The position numbers and the translations under genes were made by a program. Below, one piece after another: positions 16,202 to 25,526 of a stretch of DNA of 35,562 bases (position 1 is its first letter; each line of letters starts with the position of its first letter). The notes beneath the pieces were generated by a model. That model did no database searches and was not told the DNA's origin. It worked only from the letters and a program-made list of their open reading frames with translations. The stretch comes from Bacteroidales bacterium (lineage in GTDB: Bacteria; Bacteroidota; Bacteroidia; Bacteroidales; UBA932). The stretch covers positions 1-35,562 of the forward strand of contig JAFWSX010000029.1 of NCBI GenBank assembly GCA_017519185.1. The letters run 5' to 3'.

Positions 16202-17260
16202 ATGGAAATACTTTTCGCTTATGAAAAACCGGCGGAGGGTGCTCAGTTCATAGCACGCAAAGACGAATCCGCCAAGTTGATCAGATGCGTCAAAAATAAA
16301 AAGAAGACTGTCATCTACGGTGCGCCGAAGACAGGAAAGACCTCACTGGTGAGGAACGTCTTCCAGACGTTGAAGAGAAGCGGTTTCCGCGACCTGGTCA
16401 TCAGTTTCGACCTGTTCAACATACGCTCCAGGACCCAGTTTATGGAAATGCTCTCCCGGGAGCTCCTTCCGGTCTTCGAGAGGTACAACGTGCAGTCACC
16501 GCTGCCGCTTGACATCAATCCTTCGAATGTGTCTGAAAAGCTGATGATGGACCTTCCTGATATGATGGCCCAGCATTTCGGTCTGAATATAGTCATCTAT
16601 TTCAACGAATTCCAGAACATACTCGGTTTCGACCAGGGCGACAAGTTCCTGGAGGACTATTCCGGTGTCGTCCGCAAGCACCATTCAGTTTCGTATATCT
16701 TCTCAGGTTCTTGCATCAACCGTATGAAGTACATCTTCAACGAGCTTGGCTGTTTCGGCAATGACGTCGAAAAGATATACCTCGGCGCTATTGACCGCAA
16801 ACCCTTCACTGACTACATCGTTTCGACCTTCCAGCGTACCGGCAGGGTCATCGAGCAGGATATGGCCGAAGAAATCTATGATTTCTGCAAGGGGCATCCG
16901 TGGTATACCCAGCACTTCGCTTCGATATGCTACGACAGCACCATCGGCTACATCAACCAGAACATCATCACCCACGCCCGTGAGGCGCTTATTTACGTTC
17001 ACGATTCCAATTTCAGGGAAATAATGAGGGAACTCACCACCAACCAGGTGAATTTCCTGATGGCTGTCAACGAGAAGGTGTCCCGTTTCTGCTCGGCTGA
17101 CGTACTCGAGCAGTACAACCTCATCAGTTCCGCCCACGTGGCCAGGGTGAAGGATTCCCTTCTCAAGAAAGAAATCATTACGATGGACGACGAGGGAAAC
17201 GTTTCCCTCATCGACCCGCTTTTCGAATATTGGCTTAAATATTTTTATTTTATTGAATAG
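16202..17260 (+). CDS. P-loop ATPase with C-terminal winged-helix-like region
   Basis: The 352-residue protein belongs to the archaeal-type/STAND-like ATPase group by its layout: IARKDESAKL (17-26) before the Walker A GAPKTGKTS (40-48), a second beta strand LVISFDL, and a Walker B-like strand NIVIYFNEFQNI (129-140). FNEFQ stands where DE-FQ is usual, so the first acidic residue is Asn. FSGSCINRMKYIF resembles the sensor 1 segment. KGHPWYTQ and the region after 290 (FLMAVNEKVSRF, VARVKDSLLKKEIITMDD, SLIDPLFEYWLKYF) look like the lid and a winged helix. No client is known. It is 3 bases from the C1 peptidase gene and transcribed with it and pssA, which does not reveal its role. Confidence 0.8.
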   Translation: MEILFAYEKPAEGAQFIARKDESAKLIRCVKNKKKTVIYGAPKTGKTSLVRNVFQTLKRSGFRDLVISFDLFNIRSRTQFMEMLSRELLPVFERYNVQSPLPLDINPSNVSEKLMMDLPDMMAQHFGLNIVIYFNEFQNILGFDQGDKFLEDYSGVVRKHHSVSYIFSGSCINRMKYIFNELGCFGNDVEKIYLGAIDRKPFTDYIVSTFQRTGRVIEQDMAEEIYDFCKGHPWYTQHFASICYDSTIGYINQNIITHAREALIYVHDSNFREIMRELTTNQVNFLMAVNEKVSRFCSADVLEQYNLISSAHVARVKDSLLKKEIITMDDEGNVSLIDPLFEYWLKYFYFIE

Positions 17261-17263
17261 GAT

Positions 17264-18463
17264 ATGAAAAAGTTTCTTTTGATCGTTGCGGCACTCGCAA
17301 TGTCTTTCGGAGCTTATGCTCAGACTCAGGCAGCTCCTGCAAAAACTTATGAATTCAAGGTTGTAAAACAGCTGCCCATCACTTCTGTCAAGAACCAGGC
17401 AAGTTCAGGTACCTGCTGGTGCTTCTCTACCATCTCGTTCCTCGAGAGCGAACTGATCAGGAAAGGCCTCAAGGATCCGGACCTCGACCTCAGCGAAATG
17501 TTCGTAGTAAGCAAGGCATACCAGGACAAGGCTGAGAAGTATATCCGCCTCGACGGTGTCCTCAATTTCGGACAGGGAAGTGATTTCGGTGATGTGATCG
17601 AGACCATCAAGACCTATGGTATCGTGCCCAACACCGTGATGGACGGTCTCAACTACGGTGAGACCCGTCATATGCACAGCGAGATGGAATCTGCACTCAA
17701 AGGCTATCTCCAGGCCATCGTAAAAGTTCCCAACCGTCACCTTTCAACTGCCTGGCAGGCCGGCTTCCGCGGCATCCTCGATGCTTATCTGGGAGCCTGC
17801 CCCGAGACTTTCCAGTACAAGGGCAAGACCTACACTCCCCAACAGTACAGGGATGAAATCGGCCTGAACAACCTCGACGAGTATATCTCTCTGACTTCGT
17901 TCACCCATCATCCTTTCTACACCCAGTTCGCTGTTGAAGTTCCCGACAACTGGCGCTGGACTCCTTCTTACAACCTTCCCATCGACGAACTGATGGAGGT
18001 TATGTACAATGCCATCGACAACGGCTACACTGTTGCCTGGGGCTCTGATGTCAGCGAGACCGGTTTCGACCGTCAGGGTATCGGCGTGATGCCTGACGTG
18101 CAGGCAGTTGAGGAAGCCGGAAGCGACCAGGCCCGCTGGGTCGGCGTTTCTGCTGAGGACAAGGCAAAACAGCTTGCAACAATGCGCGAGAACGCTCCCG
18201 AGATGACCATCACCCAGGAAATGCGCCAGAAAGCTTTCGACAACAAGGAGACTACCGATGACCACGGAATGCACATCTTCGGTACCGCTGTCGACCAGAA
18301 CGGCACCAAATACTTTATGGTTAAGAACTCCTGGGGCGTTACCGGCAAGTACGACGGAATCTGGTACTGCTCAGACTCTTTCGTAAGGTATAAAACCCTC
18401 AACATCCTGGTTCACAAGGATGCTGTCCCGAAAGCAATCAAAGCCAAACTCGGCATCAAATAG
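17264..18463 (+). CDS. secreted C1-family aminopeptidase (PepC/bleomycin hydrolase-like)
   Basis: This papain-fold peptidase (399 residues) has an N-terminal signal peptide ending near AYA-QTQ (19-20), unlike the cytoplasmic PepC of Firmicutes. The active site is Gln45 and Cys51 in NQASSGTCWCFST, His334 in DDHGMHIFG, and Asn355 in VKNSWG. The insert between about 60 and 330 is typical of the bleomycin-hydrolase branch, which acts as an aminopeptidase. It probably degrades peptides in the periplasm. It begins 3 bases after the ATPase stop and is 7 bases before pssA. Confidence 0.9.
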   Translation: MKKFLLIVAALAMSFGAYAQTQAAPAKTYEFKVVKQLPITSVKNQASSGTCWCFSTISFLESELIRKGLKDPDLDLSEMFVVSKAYQDKAEKYIRLDGVLNFGQGSDFGDVIETIKTYGIVPNTVMDGLNYGETRHMHSEMESALKGYLQAIVKVPNRHLSTAWQAGFRGILDAYLGACPETFQYKGKTYTPQQYRDEIGLNNLDEYISLTSFTHHPFYTQFAVEVPDNWRWTPSYNLPIDELMEVMYNAIDNGYTVAWGSDVSETGFDRQGIGVMPDVQAVEEAGSDQARWVGVSAEDKAKQLATMRENAPEMTITQEMRQKAFDNKETTDDHGMHIFGTAVDQNGTKYFMVKNSWGVTGKYDGIWYCSDSFVRYKTLNILVHKDAVPKAIKAKLGIK

Positions 18464-18470
18464 CTGAACT

Positions 18471-19226
18471 GTGAGACGGCACATCCCGAATATCATCACC
18501 TGCCTCAATCTCGTATGCGGCTCTGCGGCGGTCATCCTGACGCTCTGGGGCTACTGGTGGCCGGCCTTCTGCTTTATGCTGGCCGGGGCGGTGTTTGATT
18601 TCTGCGACGGTGCCGCCGCCCGCGCCCTCGGCGCATATTCGGACATCGGCAAGGCGCTGGACTCGCTGAGTGACATGGTCACCTTCGGGCTGGCTCCTGC
18701 GCTGATGTTATTTTCGTGGTATTACAAAATCAATACAGACTATCCTTCCTGGATAGCTTTCATAGCCTTGATCATTGCTCCTTTGTCTGCTGTCCGCCTG
18801 GCGCGTTTCAACCTTGACGACAGGCAGAAGACCGGGTTCATCGGGCTTCCGACCCCGGCGCTTGCGATGATTGCCGGAAGTGCAGTGGCCTTCAGCCATA
18901 TGTGCGTCGCCCACGGAACCGGCTCTTTCCTGTCCTCGCTGATATGCAGCAGCTGGTTCATCCCGGTAGCATCAGTTCTTCTGGCTCTTCTTCTCGTGAG
19001 CCGCATCCCTATGTTTTCCCTCAAAGGCGGCAAAGACTCCAGGGCAGTCGCCGTCACTAAGAAAGTATTCTTCATTTCATCGCTCCTGATAGCAGTTCTC
19101 TGCATCGTTTTCAGACCGGAAGGAGTTCCGTTCATAGCAGCTCTTTTCCAGATAATCTTCTTCGTTTTCGTCTGGTATCTCGTCCTTCAGGTCATCGTCT
19201 CTCTCTTTCCGGAGAAGGCCGAATAG
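18471..19226 (+). CDS. pssA: CDP-diacylglycerol-serine O-phosphatidyltransferase
   Basis: PssA makes phosphatidylserine, the precursor of phosphatidylethanolamine. The 251-residue membrane protein starts at a GTG (18471) with RRHIPNIITCLNLVCGSAA. Residues 45-67 match the CDP-alcohol phosphatidyltransferase signature DGxxARx8Gx3Dx3D exactly (DGAAAR, then G, D and D at the right spacing). About six hydrophobic helices follow. The GTG start 7 bases after the peptidase stop implies lower or coupled translation. The phosphatidylserine decarboxylase often found beside it is not in this window. Confidence 0.93.
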   Translation: MRRHIPNIITCLNLVCGSAAVILTLWGYWWPAFCFMLAGAVFDFCDGAAARALGAYSDIGKALDSLSDMVTFGLAPALMLFSWYYKINTDYPSWIAFIALIIAPLSAVRLARFNLDDRQKTGFIGLPTPALAMIAGSAVAFSHMCVAHGTGSFLSSLICSSWFIPVASVLLALLLVSRIPMFSLKGGKDSRAVAVTKKVFFISSLLIAVLCIVFRPEGVPFIAALFQIIFFVFVWYLVLQVIVSLFPEKAE

Positions 19227-19287
19227 TCTTTTTGTCGACTAAAATCCTGCTTTCGTCTATTTTTCTTCCTGTGGCTTGAAACTTGTG

Positions 19288-19295
19288 TAATTTTG
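19288..19295 (+). promoter_or_regulatory. predicted -7 element of the efflux operon
   Basis: TAATTTTG matches TAnnTTTG, 24 bases before the TolC-family start codon at 19319. The -33 region reads TTTT rather than TTTG. The longer frame beginning at 19283 would start upstream of this element, which supports the start at 19319. Confidence 0.55.
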
Positions 19296-19318
19296 CGCCA
19301 AACAATTACCAGTTCACC

Positions 19319-20608
19319 ATGAGAAGGATATTTCATCTCGCCATCTGCTTCCTCTTGTGCGCCGCGCCGCAGGCGAATGCCAGGCAGTGGACACTGAGGC
19401 AATGCATCGATTATGCCCGTGCCAACAATCTTCAGGTAAAGAACGCCCAGTTGAACCAGGCCCTTGCCGAAGAGTCATTGCTCCAGGCCCAGGCTTCAAG
19501 ATTTCCCACGCTGAATGCATCGTCGTCGCAGAACATTGCCTTTTCGCTTGACGCCGACCCCCGCTACAACGGCAATTATGCCATCCAGTCGGGTGTCACT
19601 TTGTTCAACGGAGGCCGCATCAGCAACAACATACGTCAGGCTGAGATCAACGCGCAGGCAGGCGAATATGACATTGACGCCGCCCGCAACGACATAGAGG
19701 TCGCCGTTACGCAGGCATACCTGAACATCCTCTATGCCAAGGAGAACGTCACGACTTCACAGAACAATGTCGAGTCTGCGAAGGCACAGTGGGAGAGGGC
19801 GAAGGCTATGTATGACGAAGGTTCCATCAGCCTCAGCGAATATGCCCAGATGGAAAGCCAGTACAGCAGCGACGTCTACCAGCTCACATCCAGCGAATCT
19901 TCACTCGCGCAGTATACGCTTAATCTCAAGCAGCTTCTTGAGCTCGGGCTGGATGAAGATTTTGAAGTCTTCTATCCCGAGATAGGCGATGAAAATGTGG
20001 TTGCGCCACTGCCTTCCGTGGCTCAGGTCTATAAGGTGGCCGAAGAAATCCTCCCCGATATGAAAAGCGGCCGCCTCGGCATCGAGTCTGCAAAGCTTTC
20101 CGAAGACATTGCGGCTGCTGCAGGCGTTCCGTCCATTTCAGCATCGGCATCTATGTCCACCGCCAATATCTATGGCCTCGACCTGCCTTTCCCGGACCAG
20201 CTCAGGGAGAATCTGGGAGCAGGTGCCGGCGTCACGCTTTCCATACCCATCATCAACAACCGTACAGTGAAAACACAGAAGGCCAAGGCGAGGATAGGTA
20301 CGCAGCAGGCCGAACTCAGATATGCCAATTCGCAGAAGAGCCTGCTTTCCACCCTCGAAGGGCTCTATCAGGACGTTGTGTCGGCCCAGAGCCGCTATCA
20401 GGCTGCGCTCAAGAAACTCCAGAGTGCCGAGCTCAGCTATACGCTGGTCAGCGAGAAGTACAATGAAGGTATGATCGACCCCGTCGAACTTCTTTCCGAA
20501 AAAAATATTTACATAGCAGCCCAGCAGGAGCTTCTGCAGGCCAAGTATCAGGCCATACTGTGCCGTCAGCTCCTCAACTTCTATCAGGGCATCCCCATCG
20601 AAATATAA
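19319..20608 (+). CDS. TolC-family outer-membrane efflux channel
   Basis: The protein (429 residues from the ATG at 19319) begins with a signal peptide MRRIFHLAICFLLCAAPQANA, then WTLRQCIDYARANNLQVKNA, the standard opening of Bacteroidetes TolC-type channels. Two outer-membrane efflux repeats with long coiled-coil helices follow (about 50-230 and 250-420). An in-frame ATG at 19283 gives 12 extra residues before the signal peptide and is rejected. It forms the outer-membrane exit for the MacAB-like pump encoded next; the adaptor gene begins 10 bases downstream. Confidence 0.92.
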   Translation: MRRIFHLAICFLLCAAPQANARQWTLRQCIDYARANNLQVKNAQLNQALAEESLLQAQASRFPTLNASSSQNIAFSLDADPRYNGNYAIQSGVTLFNGGRISNNIRQAEINAQAGEYDIDAARNDIEVAVTQAYLNILYAKENVTTSQNNVESAKAQWERAKAMYDEGSISLSEYAQMESQYSSDVYQLTSSESSLAQYTLNLKQLLELGLDEDFEVFYPEIGDENVVAPLPSVAQVYKVAEEILPDMKSGRLGIESAKLSEDIAAAAGVPSISASASMSTANIYGLDLPFPDQLRENLGAGAGVTLSIPIINNRTVKTQKAKARIGTQQAELRYANSQKSLLSTLEGLYQDVVSAQSRYQAALKKLQSAELSYTLVSEKYNEGMIDPVELLSEKNIYIAAQQELLQAKYQAILCRQLLNFYQGIPIEI

Positions 20609-20618
20609 TATCACCAAT

Positions 20619-21749
20619 ATGAAAAGAACCATAAAAACGGCAGTCAGCGCAACCGTTCTGTGCGCATCCATCGCAATCGTTTCATCTTGCTTCGGCGGTG
20701 GAAAGAAGTCTGCCTTCGACACCGTGACCATCCAGAAAGGCAGCATCACCAAGAGCGTCACTGCCACGGGAACCATCGAACCCATCAACCAGGTCGAGGT
20801 CGGAACCCAGGTGTCCGGAATTGTCGACAAGCTCTATGCCGATTACAATTCGGAGGTCAAGAAGGGCCAACTGCTGGCCGAAATGGACCGTACAAACCTC
20901 ATCGCCGACCTCAATTCCGTCACAGCGATGCTCAACCAGGCCGAAGTGGAATACAACTACCAGCTCAAGAACTACGAACGCAGCAAGCGCCTGCACGAGA
21001 AAGGCCTCATCAGCGACACTGACTTTGAGAGCGCGGAGTATCAGTATTCTACCTCCAAGCTGCAGCTCGAGCGTCAGCGTTCCGAGATCAGCAAGGCCCG
21101 CCGCAACCTGGAATATGCCACCATCACTTCTCCCATCGACGGAGTCGTGCTCAGCCGTGAGGTGGATGAAGGACAGACTGTAGCCGCCGGTCTCAACACT
21201 CCGACGCTTTTCAAACTGGCCGCCGACCTGACCCAGATGCAGGTGGTCGCTTCGGTCGACGAGGCTGACATCGGAGTCGTATCGGAAGGACAGAGGGTGA
21301 CATTTACCGTGGATGCCTTCCCCGATGACGTGTTCGAAGGCAGCGTTTCTCAGGTCAGGCTGAATCCCCAGACGGAATCCAATGTGACTACATATCAGAT
21401 AATCGTGAATGCTCCCAACGAAGACCTCAAGCTGAAGCCGGGACTCACCGCCAATATCACCATATACACTGTGGAGCAGGACGATGTTTTCACCGTGCCT
21501 ATGAAGGCCCTGCGTTTCGCTCCCAACGAAAGCCTTGACGTCAACGACGGCAGCACCCTCTGGCTGCTGAAAGACGGCACACCCACGCCAGTGAAAGTTA
21601 CCGTAGGTATCAACGACGGTATCAACACTGTCGTTGAAAGTGCCGATATCAAGGCTGGAGACGAGGTTATCACTGAATACCTCTCACTCGATGCCCTTAT
21701 GGCAAGGAAGAAAGAAGGAGCTGAGGGTTCACTTGTCATCGGCAGATAA
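20619..21749 (+). CDS. MacA-like periplasmic adaptor lipoprotein
   Basis: The 376-residue membrane-fusion protein has a lipoprotein signal with VSSC (Cys24). A lipoyl-like half motif is GTIEPINQVEVGTQVSGIVDKLYADYNSEVKKGQLLAEMD (about 52-90), followed by a coiled-coil hairpin (to about 155), the second lipoyl half (ITSPIDGVVLSREVDEGQTV) and a beta-barrel domain (VASVDEADIGVVSEGQRV). It should bridge the inner-membrane MacB-like transporter and the TolC channel. It ends 4 bases before the ATPase gene. Confidence 0.92.
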   Translation: MKRTIKTAVSATVLCASIAIVSSCFGGGKKSAFDTVTIQKGSITKSVTATGTIEPINQVEVGTQVSGIVDKLYADYNSEVKKGQLLAEMDRTNLIADLNSVTAMLNQAEVEYNYQLKNYERSKRLHEKGLISDTDFESAEYQYSTSKLQLERQRSEISKARRNLEYATITSPIDGVVLSREVDEGQTVAAGLNTPTLFKLAADLTQMQVVASVDEADIGVVSEGQRVTFTVDAFPDDVFEGSVSQVRLNPQTESNVTTYQIIVNAPNEDLKLKPGLTANITIYTVEQDDVFTVPMKALRFAPNESLDVNDGSTLWLLKDGTPTPVKVTVGINDGINTVVESADIKAGDEVITEYLSLDALMARKKEGAEGSLVIGR

Positions 21750-21753
21750 AGTT

Positions 21754-22500
21754 ATGGAAGCCAACAATATCATACGGGTCGAGGACGTGCACCGCAATTT
21801 CGTCGTAGGTGATGAAACCGTGCGTGCCCTGCGAGGCGTCTCCTTCACCATCAAGGAAGGGGAGTTCGTAACCATTATGGGCAGCAGCGGTTCGGGAAAG
21901 TCAACCTTGCTGAACTTGCTCGGCTGTCTGGATACTCCTACTTCCGGAGAATACTATCTTGATGAAATCTCAGTCAGGACGATGGACGTGAACCGCCGTG
22001 CTACGCTGCGCAACCGCAAGATCGGCTTCGTGTTCCAATCATACAATCTGCTTCCCAAGACTACGGCTCTGGAAAACGTAGAACTTCCTCTCTTCTATAA
22101 CCCTGAAGTTTCGTCATCTGAGAGCAAGAAAAGGGCGAAGGCTGCCCTTGAGGCAGTTGGGCTTGCAGACAGGATCAACCACCGCTCCAACCAGATGTCG
22201 GGCGGACAGCAGCAGCGAGTAGCCATCGCCAGGGCTCTGGTCAACAACCCCGTGCTTATCCTGGCCGACGAGGCTACCGGAAACCTGGACACGAGGACCT
22301 CGTATGAGATACTTGCTCTGTTCCAGAAGCTGCACCGGGAAGGCCGTACCATCGTATTCGTTACTCACAATCCCGAGATCGCATCGTTCAGCAGCAGGAA
22401 CATTGTGCTCAAGGACGGCCGTATCATCGAAGACAGGAACAATGACAACATAATGTCGGCTGCCGAGGCTCTTGCAGCTATGCCGCCTGAAGAAGATTAG
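21754..22500 (+). CDS. MacB-like ABC transporter ATP-binding protein
   Basis: This 248-residue ATPase is of the lipoprotein/macrolide exporter class. Visible motifs are Walker [10 protein letters not shown] (43-51), Q-loop FQSYNLLPK, signature MSGGQQQRV, Walker [13 protein letters not shown] and the H-loop VTHNPE. The start at 21754 is chosen because the longer frame (from 21634) overlaps the adaptor gene and lacks homologous sequence. Nucleotide-binding and permease domains are separate genes here, unlike the fused MacB of E. coli. Confidence 0.94.
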   Translation: MEANNIIRVEDVHRNFVVGDETVRALRGVSFTIKEGEFVTIMGSSGSGKSTLLNLLGCLDTPTSGEYYLDEISVRTMDVNRRATLRNRKIGFVFQSYNLLPKTTALENVELPLFYNPEVSSSESKKRAKAALEAVGLADRINHRSNQMSGGQQQRVAIARALVNNPVLILADEATGNLDTRTSYEILALFQKLHREGRTIVFVTHNPEIASFSSRNIVLKDGRIIEDRNNDNIMSAAEALAAMPPEED

Positions 22501-22511
22501 GAGGACAGCAG

Positions 22512-23750
22512 ATGAATTATGCAAATCTTTTCAAGATAGCCCTCAAGGCCATTCGCAACAACAAGATCCGTTCGTTGCTCACAATGCTCGGCATCATCAT
22601 CGGCATCACGGCGGTAATAATAATGATTTCCCTAGGTCAGGGAGCCAAGTCCTCCATCAAGGGAGAGATTTCATCCATAGGTTCCAATTTGATCAATATA
22701 TGGCCTGCGAGTGCTGATGAGAGCGGTGTGCGCAGGAGTGCTGCTGATATGCAGTCGATGAAGATGAGCGATTACGAGGCCTTGAAGCGCGAGGCCCGCT
22801 ATCTGCGTTATATTTCACCGTCTTTCTCGAGAAGTGGACAGGCCATCGTCGGCAACAGCAACACGCCTACGACAATCTATGGCGTGAACACCGACTATCT
22901 CAAGATCCAGGGCTTCGAGGTCCTTGCCGGCGAGATGTTCACCGATGAACATATCCGTGAGATAGCTAAGGTATGTCTTCTCGGCCAGACCGTGGTGGAA
23001 GAACTGTTCGACGGTGACAACGATGCCGCACTCGGCAGTGTGATAAGGTTCAACAGCCTGCCGATAAGGGTCATCGGGGTGCTCGGGTCAAAGGGTTCCA
23101 GTGCAATGGGCTCGGACCAGGATGATATCATCATCGCCCCCTATTCAACAGTCCAGAAGAGAGTGATGGCCATAGATTACGTGCCTTCGATAGTCGCCTC
23201 CGGCCTCAGTGAAGAATATTCCGGCCAGGCCATCGACGAGATTACCGCAATACTGCGCCAGCAGCACGGCATCAAGGGTGACGCAAAGAACAATTTCAGG
23301 GTGATGTCTATGGACGAGATTCTCGACACCATCGAGCAGGTGATGAACACGTTGACCCTGTTCCTTGCTGCCATAGCCTTCATTTCTCTCATCGTGGGAG
23401 GTGTAGGAATCATGAATATAATGTACGTGTCAGTGACTGAGCGCACCAGGGAAATCGGACTGCGTATGTCCATCGGTGCCAAACCCAACCAGATACTGAT
23501 GCAGTTCCTCATAGAGGCTGTGATGATAAGCGTGACGGGAGGAATAATAGGCATTTTGTCCGGAGTCACGCTGAACGGGCTCATAAGCCTGATACTGAAA
23601 ATGACAGGGGCGTCGATGTCTATGCAGATATCTGTCAAGTCGATAATCGTTTCCTTCCTAGTATGTACGGTGACGGGTATTTTCTTCGGCTGGTATCCTG
23701 CCCGCAAGGCAGCCCGCCTCGATCCTATAGATGCATTGAGATATGAGTAG
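22512..23750 (+). CDS. MacB-like FtsX-family permease
   Basis: The 412-residue permease has a first membrane helix at about 20-40 (SLLTMLGIIIGITAVIIMISLGQG), a large periplasmic domain (about 45-270), and three C-terminal helices; the conserved LFLAAIAFISLIVGGVGIMNIMYVSVTERTREIG segment and the terminal FFGWYPARKAARLDPIDALRYE are signature features of MacB/FtsX permeases. It works with the ATPase 11 bases upstream. Its end overlaps the sensor-kinase gene by 8 bases. Confidence 0.94.
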   Translation: MNYANLFKIALKAIRNNKIRSLLTMLGIIIGITAVIIMISLGQGAKSSIKGEISSIGSNLINIWPASADESGVRRSAADMQSMKMSDYEALKREARYLRYISPSFSRSGQAIVGNSNTPTTIYGVNTDYLKIQGFEVLAGEMFTDEHIREIAKVCLLGQTVVEELFDGDNDAALGSVIRFNSLPIRVIGVLGSKGSSAMGSDQDDIIIAPYSTVQKRVMAIDYVPSIVASGLSEEYSGQAIDEITAILRQQHGIKGDAKNNFRVMSMDEILDTIEQVMNTLTLFLAAIAFISLIVGGVGIMNIMYVSVTERTREIGLRMSIGAKPNQILMQFLIEAVMISVTGGIIGILSGVTLNGLISLILKMTGASMSMQISVKSIIVSFLVCTVTGIFFGWYPARKAARLDPIDALRYE

Positions 23751-24786
23751 GAAACTTCCCCGCTGGGCGATACATCTGCTAGTCTGGCTGCTGATCTGCG
23801 GCTTCAACGTGTTTGTCGGCTCACTCGTCGCGTCGGAAGTCATGGCGTGGGCATATATCGGCATTCCACCTGTCATCTGTTCCTGCGCCCTGTTCTATCT
23901 CAACTACTGTTTCCTGATCGGTAAATACTGGGCCAAAAGACGGTTTGCGGTCTTTGTACTGCTGAATATGGCTGCTTTGCTGCTTGCAATGCTTTTCCAG
24001 TATGAAAGCTATATCTATATGTTCAACCGTTTCGGGACCCTGGTTGAGCTCCCGGATACATTTGACGTGAAGATATTGGCGGGCTTTATGGCTTTTGCCT
24101 ATATCCCATCCGGGCTTTTCTTCATATTGATCAGTTCCCTGATAAAGACATCCTGGTTCTGGAACCAGTCACAGACAAGACTGCAGGAACTTGAGAACGA
24201 AAGGATCAAGGCGGAACTCGACGGCCTCAAGAGCCAGATCAATCCCCACTTCCTCTTCAACAGCCTGAATGCCATCTATGCCCTGATCGATATGGACAGC
24301 GACAAGGCTCAGGAGGCGACGCACGCCCTTTCGAACCTTCTTCGCTATGTGCTTAATGAGAAAAACGAGGAGATGGTGCCCCTCGCCGAAGAGCTGAAGT
24401 TCACGCGGGACTACATCGACCTGATGTCACTGCGTTTCTCCAGCGACATGCTGAGCCTGAAAGTCGAGATGCCCGATGAGACTGAAGGCTGGATGATTGC
24501 TCCGATGCTTATGATGACGCTTATCGAGAATGCCTTCAAGCACGGCATAAGCAACACGGCTCCGTCTTTCATCCTGATTCTGATCCATATTTCGGATGGA
24601 AGGCTCTATGCGACTGTATCGAATTCCCTCTTTCCCAAGAAGGAGAACGATCCCCGCTCTGGCGGCATCGGCCTCGACAATCTCAGCCGAAGGCTTGAAC
24701 TGATATATGGCAATGATGCATCGATGAATGTGACACAGGAAGACGGTGCATACACAACCAAACTTGAAATACCCTTGAGAAAATGA
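23743..24786 (+). CDS. LytS/YehU-type sensor histidine kinase
   Basis: The 347-residue kinase has four predicted membrane helices (about 8-30, 35-60, 68-88, 110-135), a short coiled coil, then a His_kinase domain with the phosphoacceptor His169 in SQINPHFLFNSLNAIYALI. The ATPase part has LIENAFKHGI (N box) and GGIGLDNLSRRL (G box). There is no extracytoplasmic sensor domain, so it probably senses membrane state or a small ligand. It overlaps the permease and its partner response regulator (ATGA), so it is made with the pump. Confidence 0.92.
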   Translation: MSRKLPRWAIHLLVWLLICGFNVFVGSLVASEVMAWAYIGIPPVICSCALFYLNYCFLIGKYWAKRRFAVFVLLNMAALLLAMLFQYESYIYMFNRFGTLVELPDTFDVKILAGFMAFAYIPSGLFFILISSLIKTSWFWNQSQTRLQELENERIKAELDGLKSQINPHFLFNSLNAIYALIDMDSDKAQEATHALSNLLRYVLNEKNEEMVPLAEELKFTRDYIDLMSLRFSSDMLSLKVEMPDETEGWMIAPMLMMTLIENAFKHGISNTAPSFILILIHISDGRLYATVSNSLFPKKENDPRSGGIGLDNLSRRLELIYGNDASMNVTQEDGAYTTKLEIPLRK

Positions 24787-25508
24787 ATAAGATAAGAACA
24801 CTGGTAGTCGATGATGAACCGCTTGCCGGCAAGCTGATAGCCTCATATGTGGAGAAAACTCCCTTTCTGGAACTCGCAAGCCTCTGCCTTGACGGCGTCA
24901 GTGCGCTGAGCCTGATCGAAGAGGGAAAGGCTGAGCTGGTCTTCTGCGACATACAGATGCCCGACCTGACAGGAATGGAACTCTCCCGGATGGTGTCGTC
25001 CCCCAAGGTGAAATTCATATTCACTACCGCTTATGCGCAATATGCCATTGACGGCTACAAGGTCTCTGCACTGGATTATCTGCTGAAGCCGGTAAGCTAC
25101 AAGGACTTCCTGGAATCTGCGAACCGTGCCAAGGCATATTTCGATGCCCTGCTCGATACTCCCGCACGAGAGCCGGAGAAAGAATCATTGTTCCTCAAGG
25201 TTGACGGGCAGATGGTCAAGGTGAGCATCGATGACATCCTATATGTCGAAAGCGTCAAGGACTATGTGAAGGTGCATTGCGCTGACGGCAGCGTCCTGAT
25301 GTCTCTGGTCAGCCTCAAGAAGATGGAAGAACTGCTTCCGCAGGAAAGGTTCTTCCGCGTCCAGCGCTCATATCTGGTGGCACTCGACAAGGTGACTGCG
25401 ATGGAGCGGGGGAGGATCATATTCGGCAATGAGCGCATCGCAGTGTCCGACCAGGTTAAGGATGACTTTTACAAGGCTTTGTCAGAAAAAAATATTATAT
25501 TTGTTTGA
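24783..25508 (+). CDS. LytTR-family response regulator
   Basis: The 241-residue protein has a receiver domain (1-120) with DDE acidic pocket at 10-12, the phosphorylated Asp56 in FCDIQMPDLTG, Thr in FTTAY and Lys in LLKPV. A LytTR DNA-binding domain occupies about 140-240 (LFLKVDGQMVKVSIDDILYVESVKDYVKVH, FFRVQRSYLVAL). It most likely controls the efflux operon it belongs to, but its binding sites are not known. Its last codons contain a promoter for the following mutase gene. Confidence 0.94.
   Translation: MNKIRTLVVDDEPLAGKLIASYVEKTPFLELASLCLDGVSALSLIEEGKAELVFCDIQMPDLTGMELSRMVSSPKVKFIFTTAYAQYAIDGYKVSALDYLLKPVSYKDFLESANRAKAYFDALLDTPAREPEKESLFLKVDGQMVKVSIDDILYVESVKDYVKVHCADGSVLMSLVSLKKMEELLPQERFFRVQRSYLVALDKVTAMERGRIIFGNERIAVSDQVKDDFYKALSEKNIIFV
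25496..25503 (+). promoter_or_regulatory. predicted -7 element for the phospho-sugar mutase
   Basis: TATATTTG, a perfect TAnnTTTG, sits inside the last codons of the response-regulator gene, 23 bases ahead of the mutase ATG. The nearest TTTG upstream (25478-25481) is only 14 bases away, so the -33 match is poor. Confidence 0.5.
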
Positions 25509-25526
25509 TAACAAATACTAATCGAA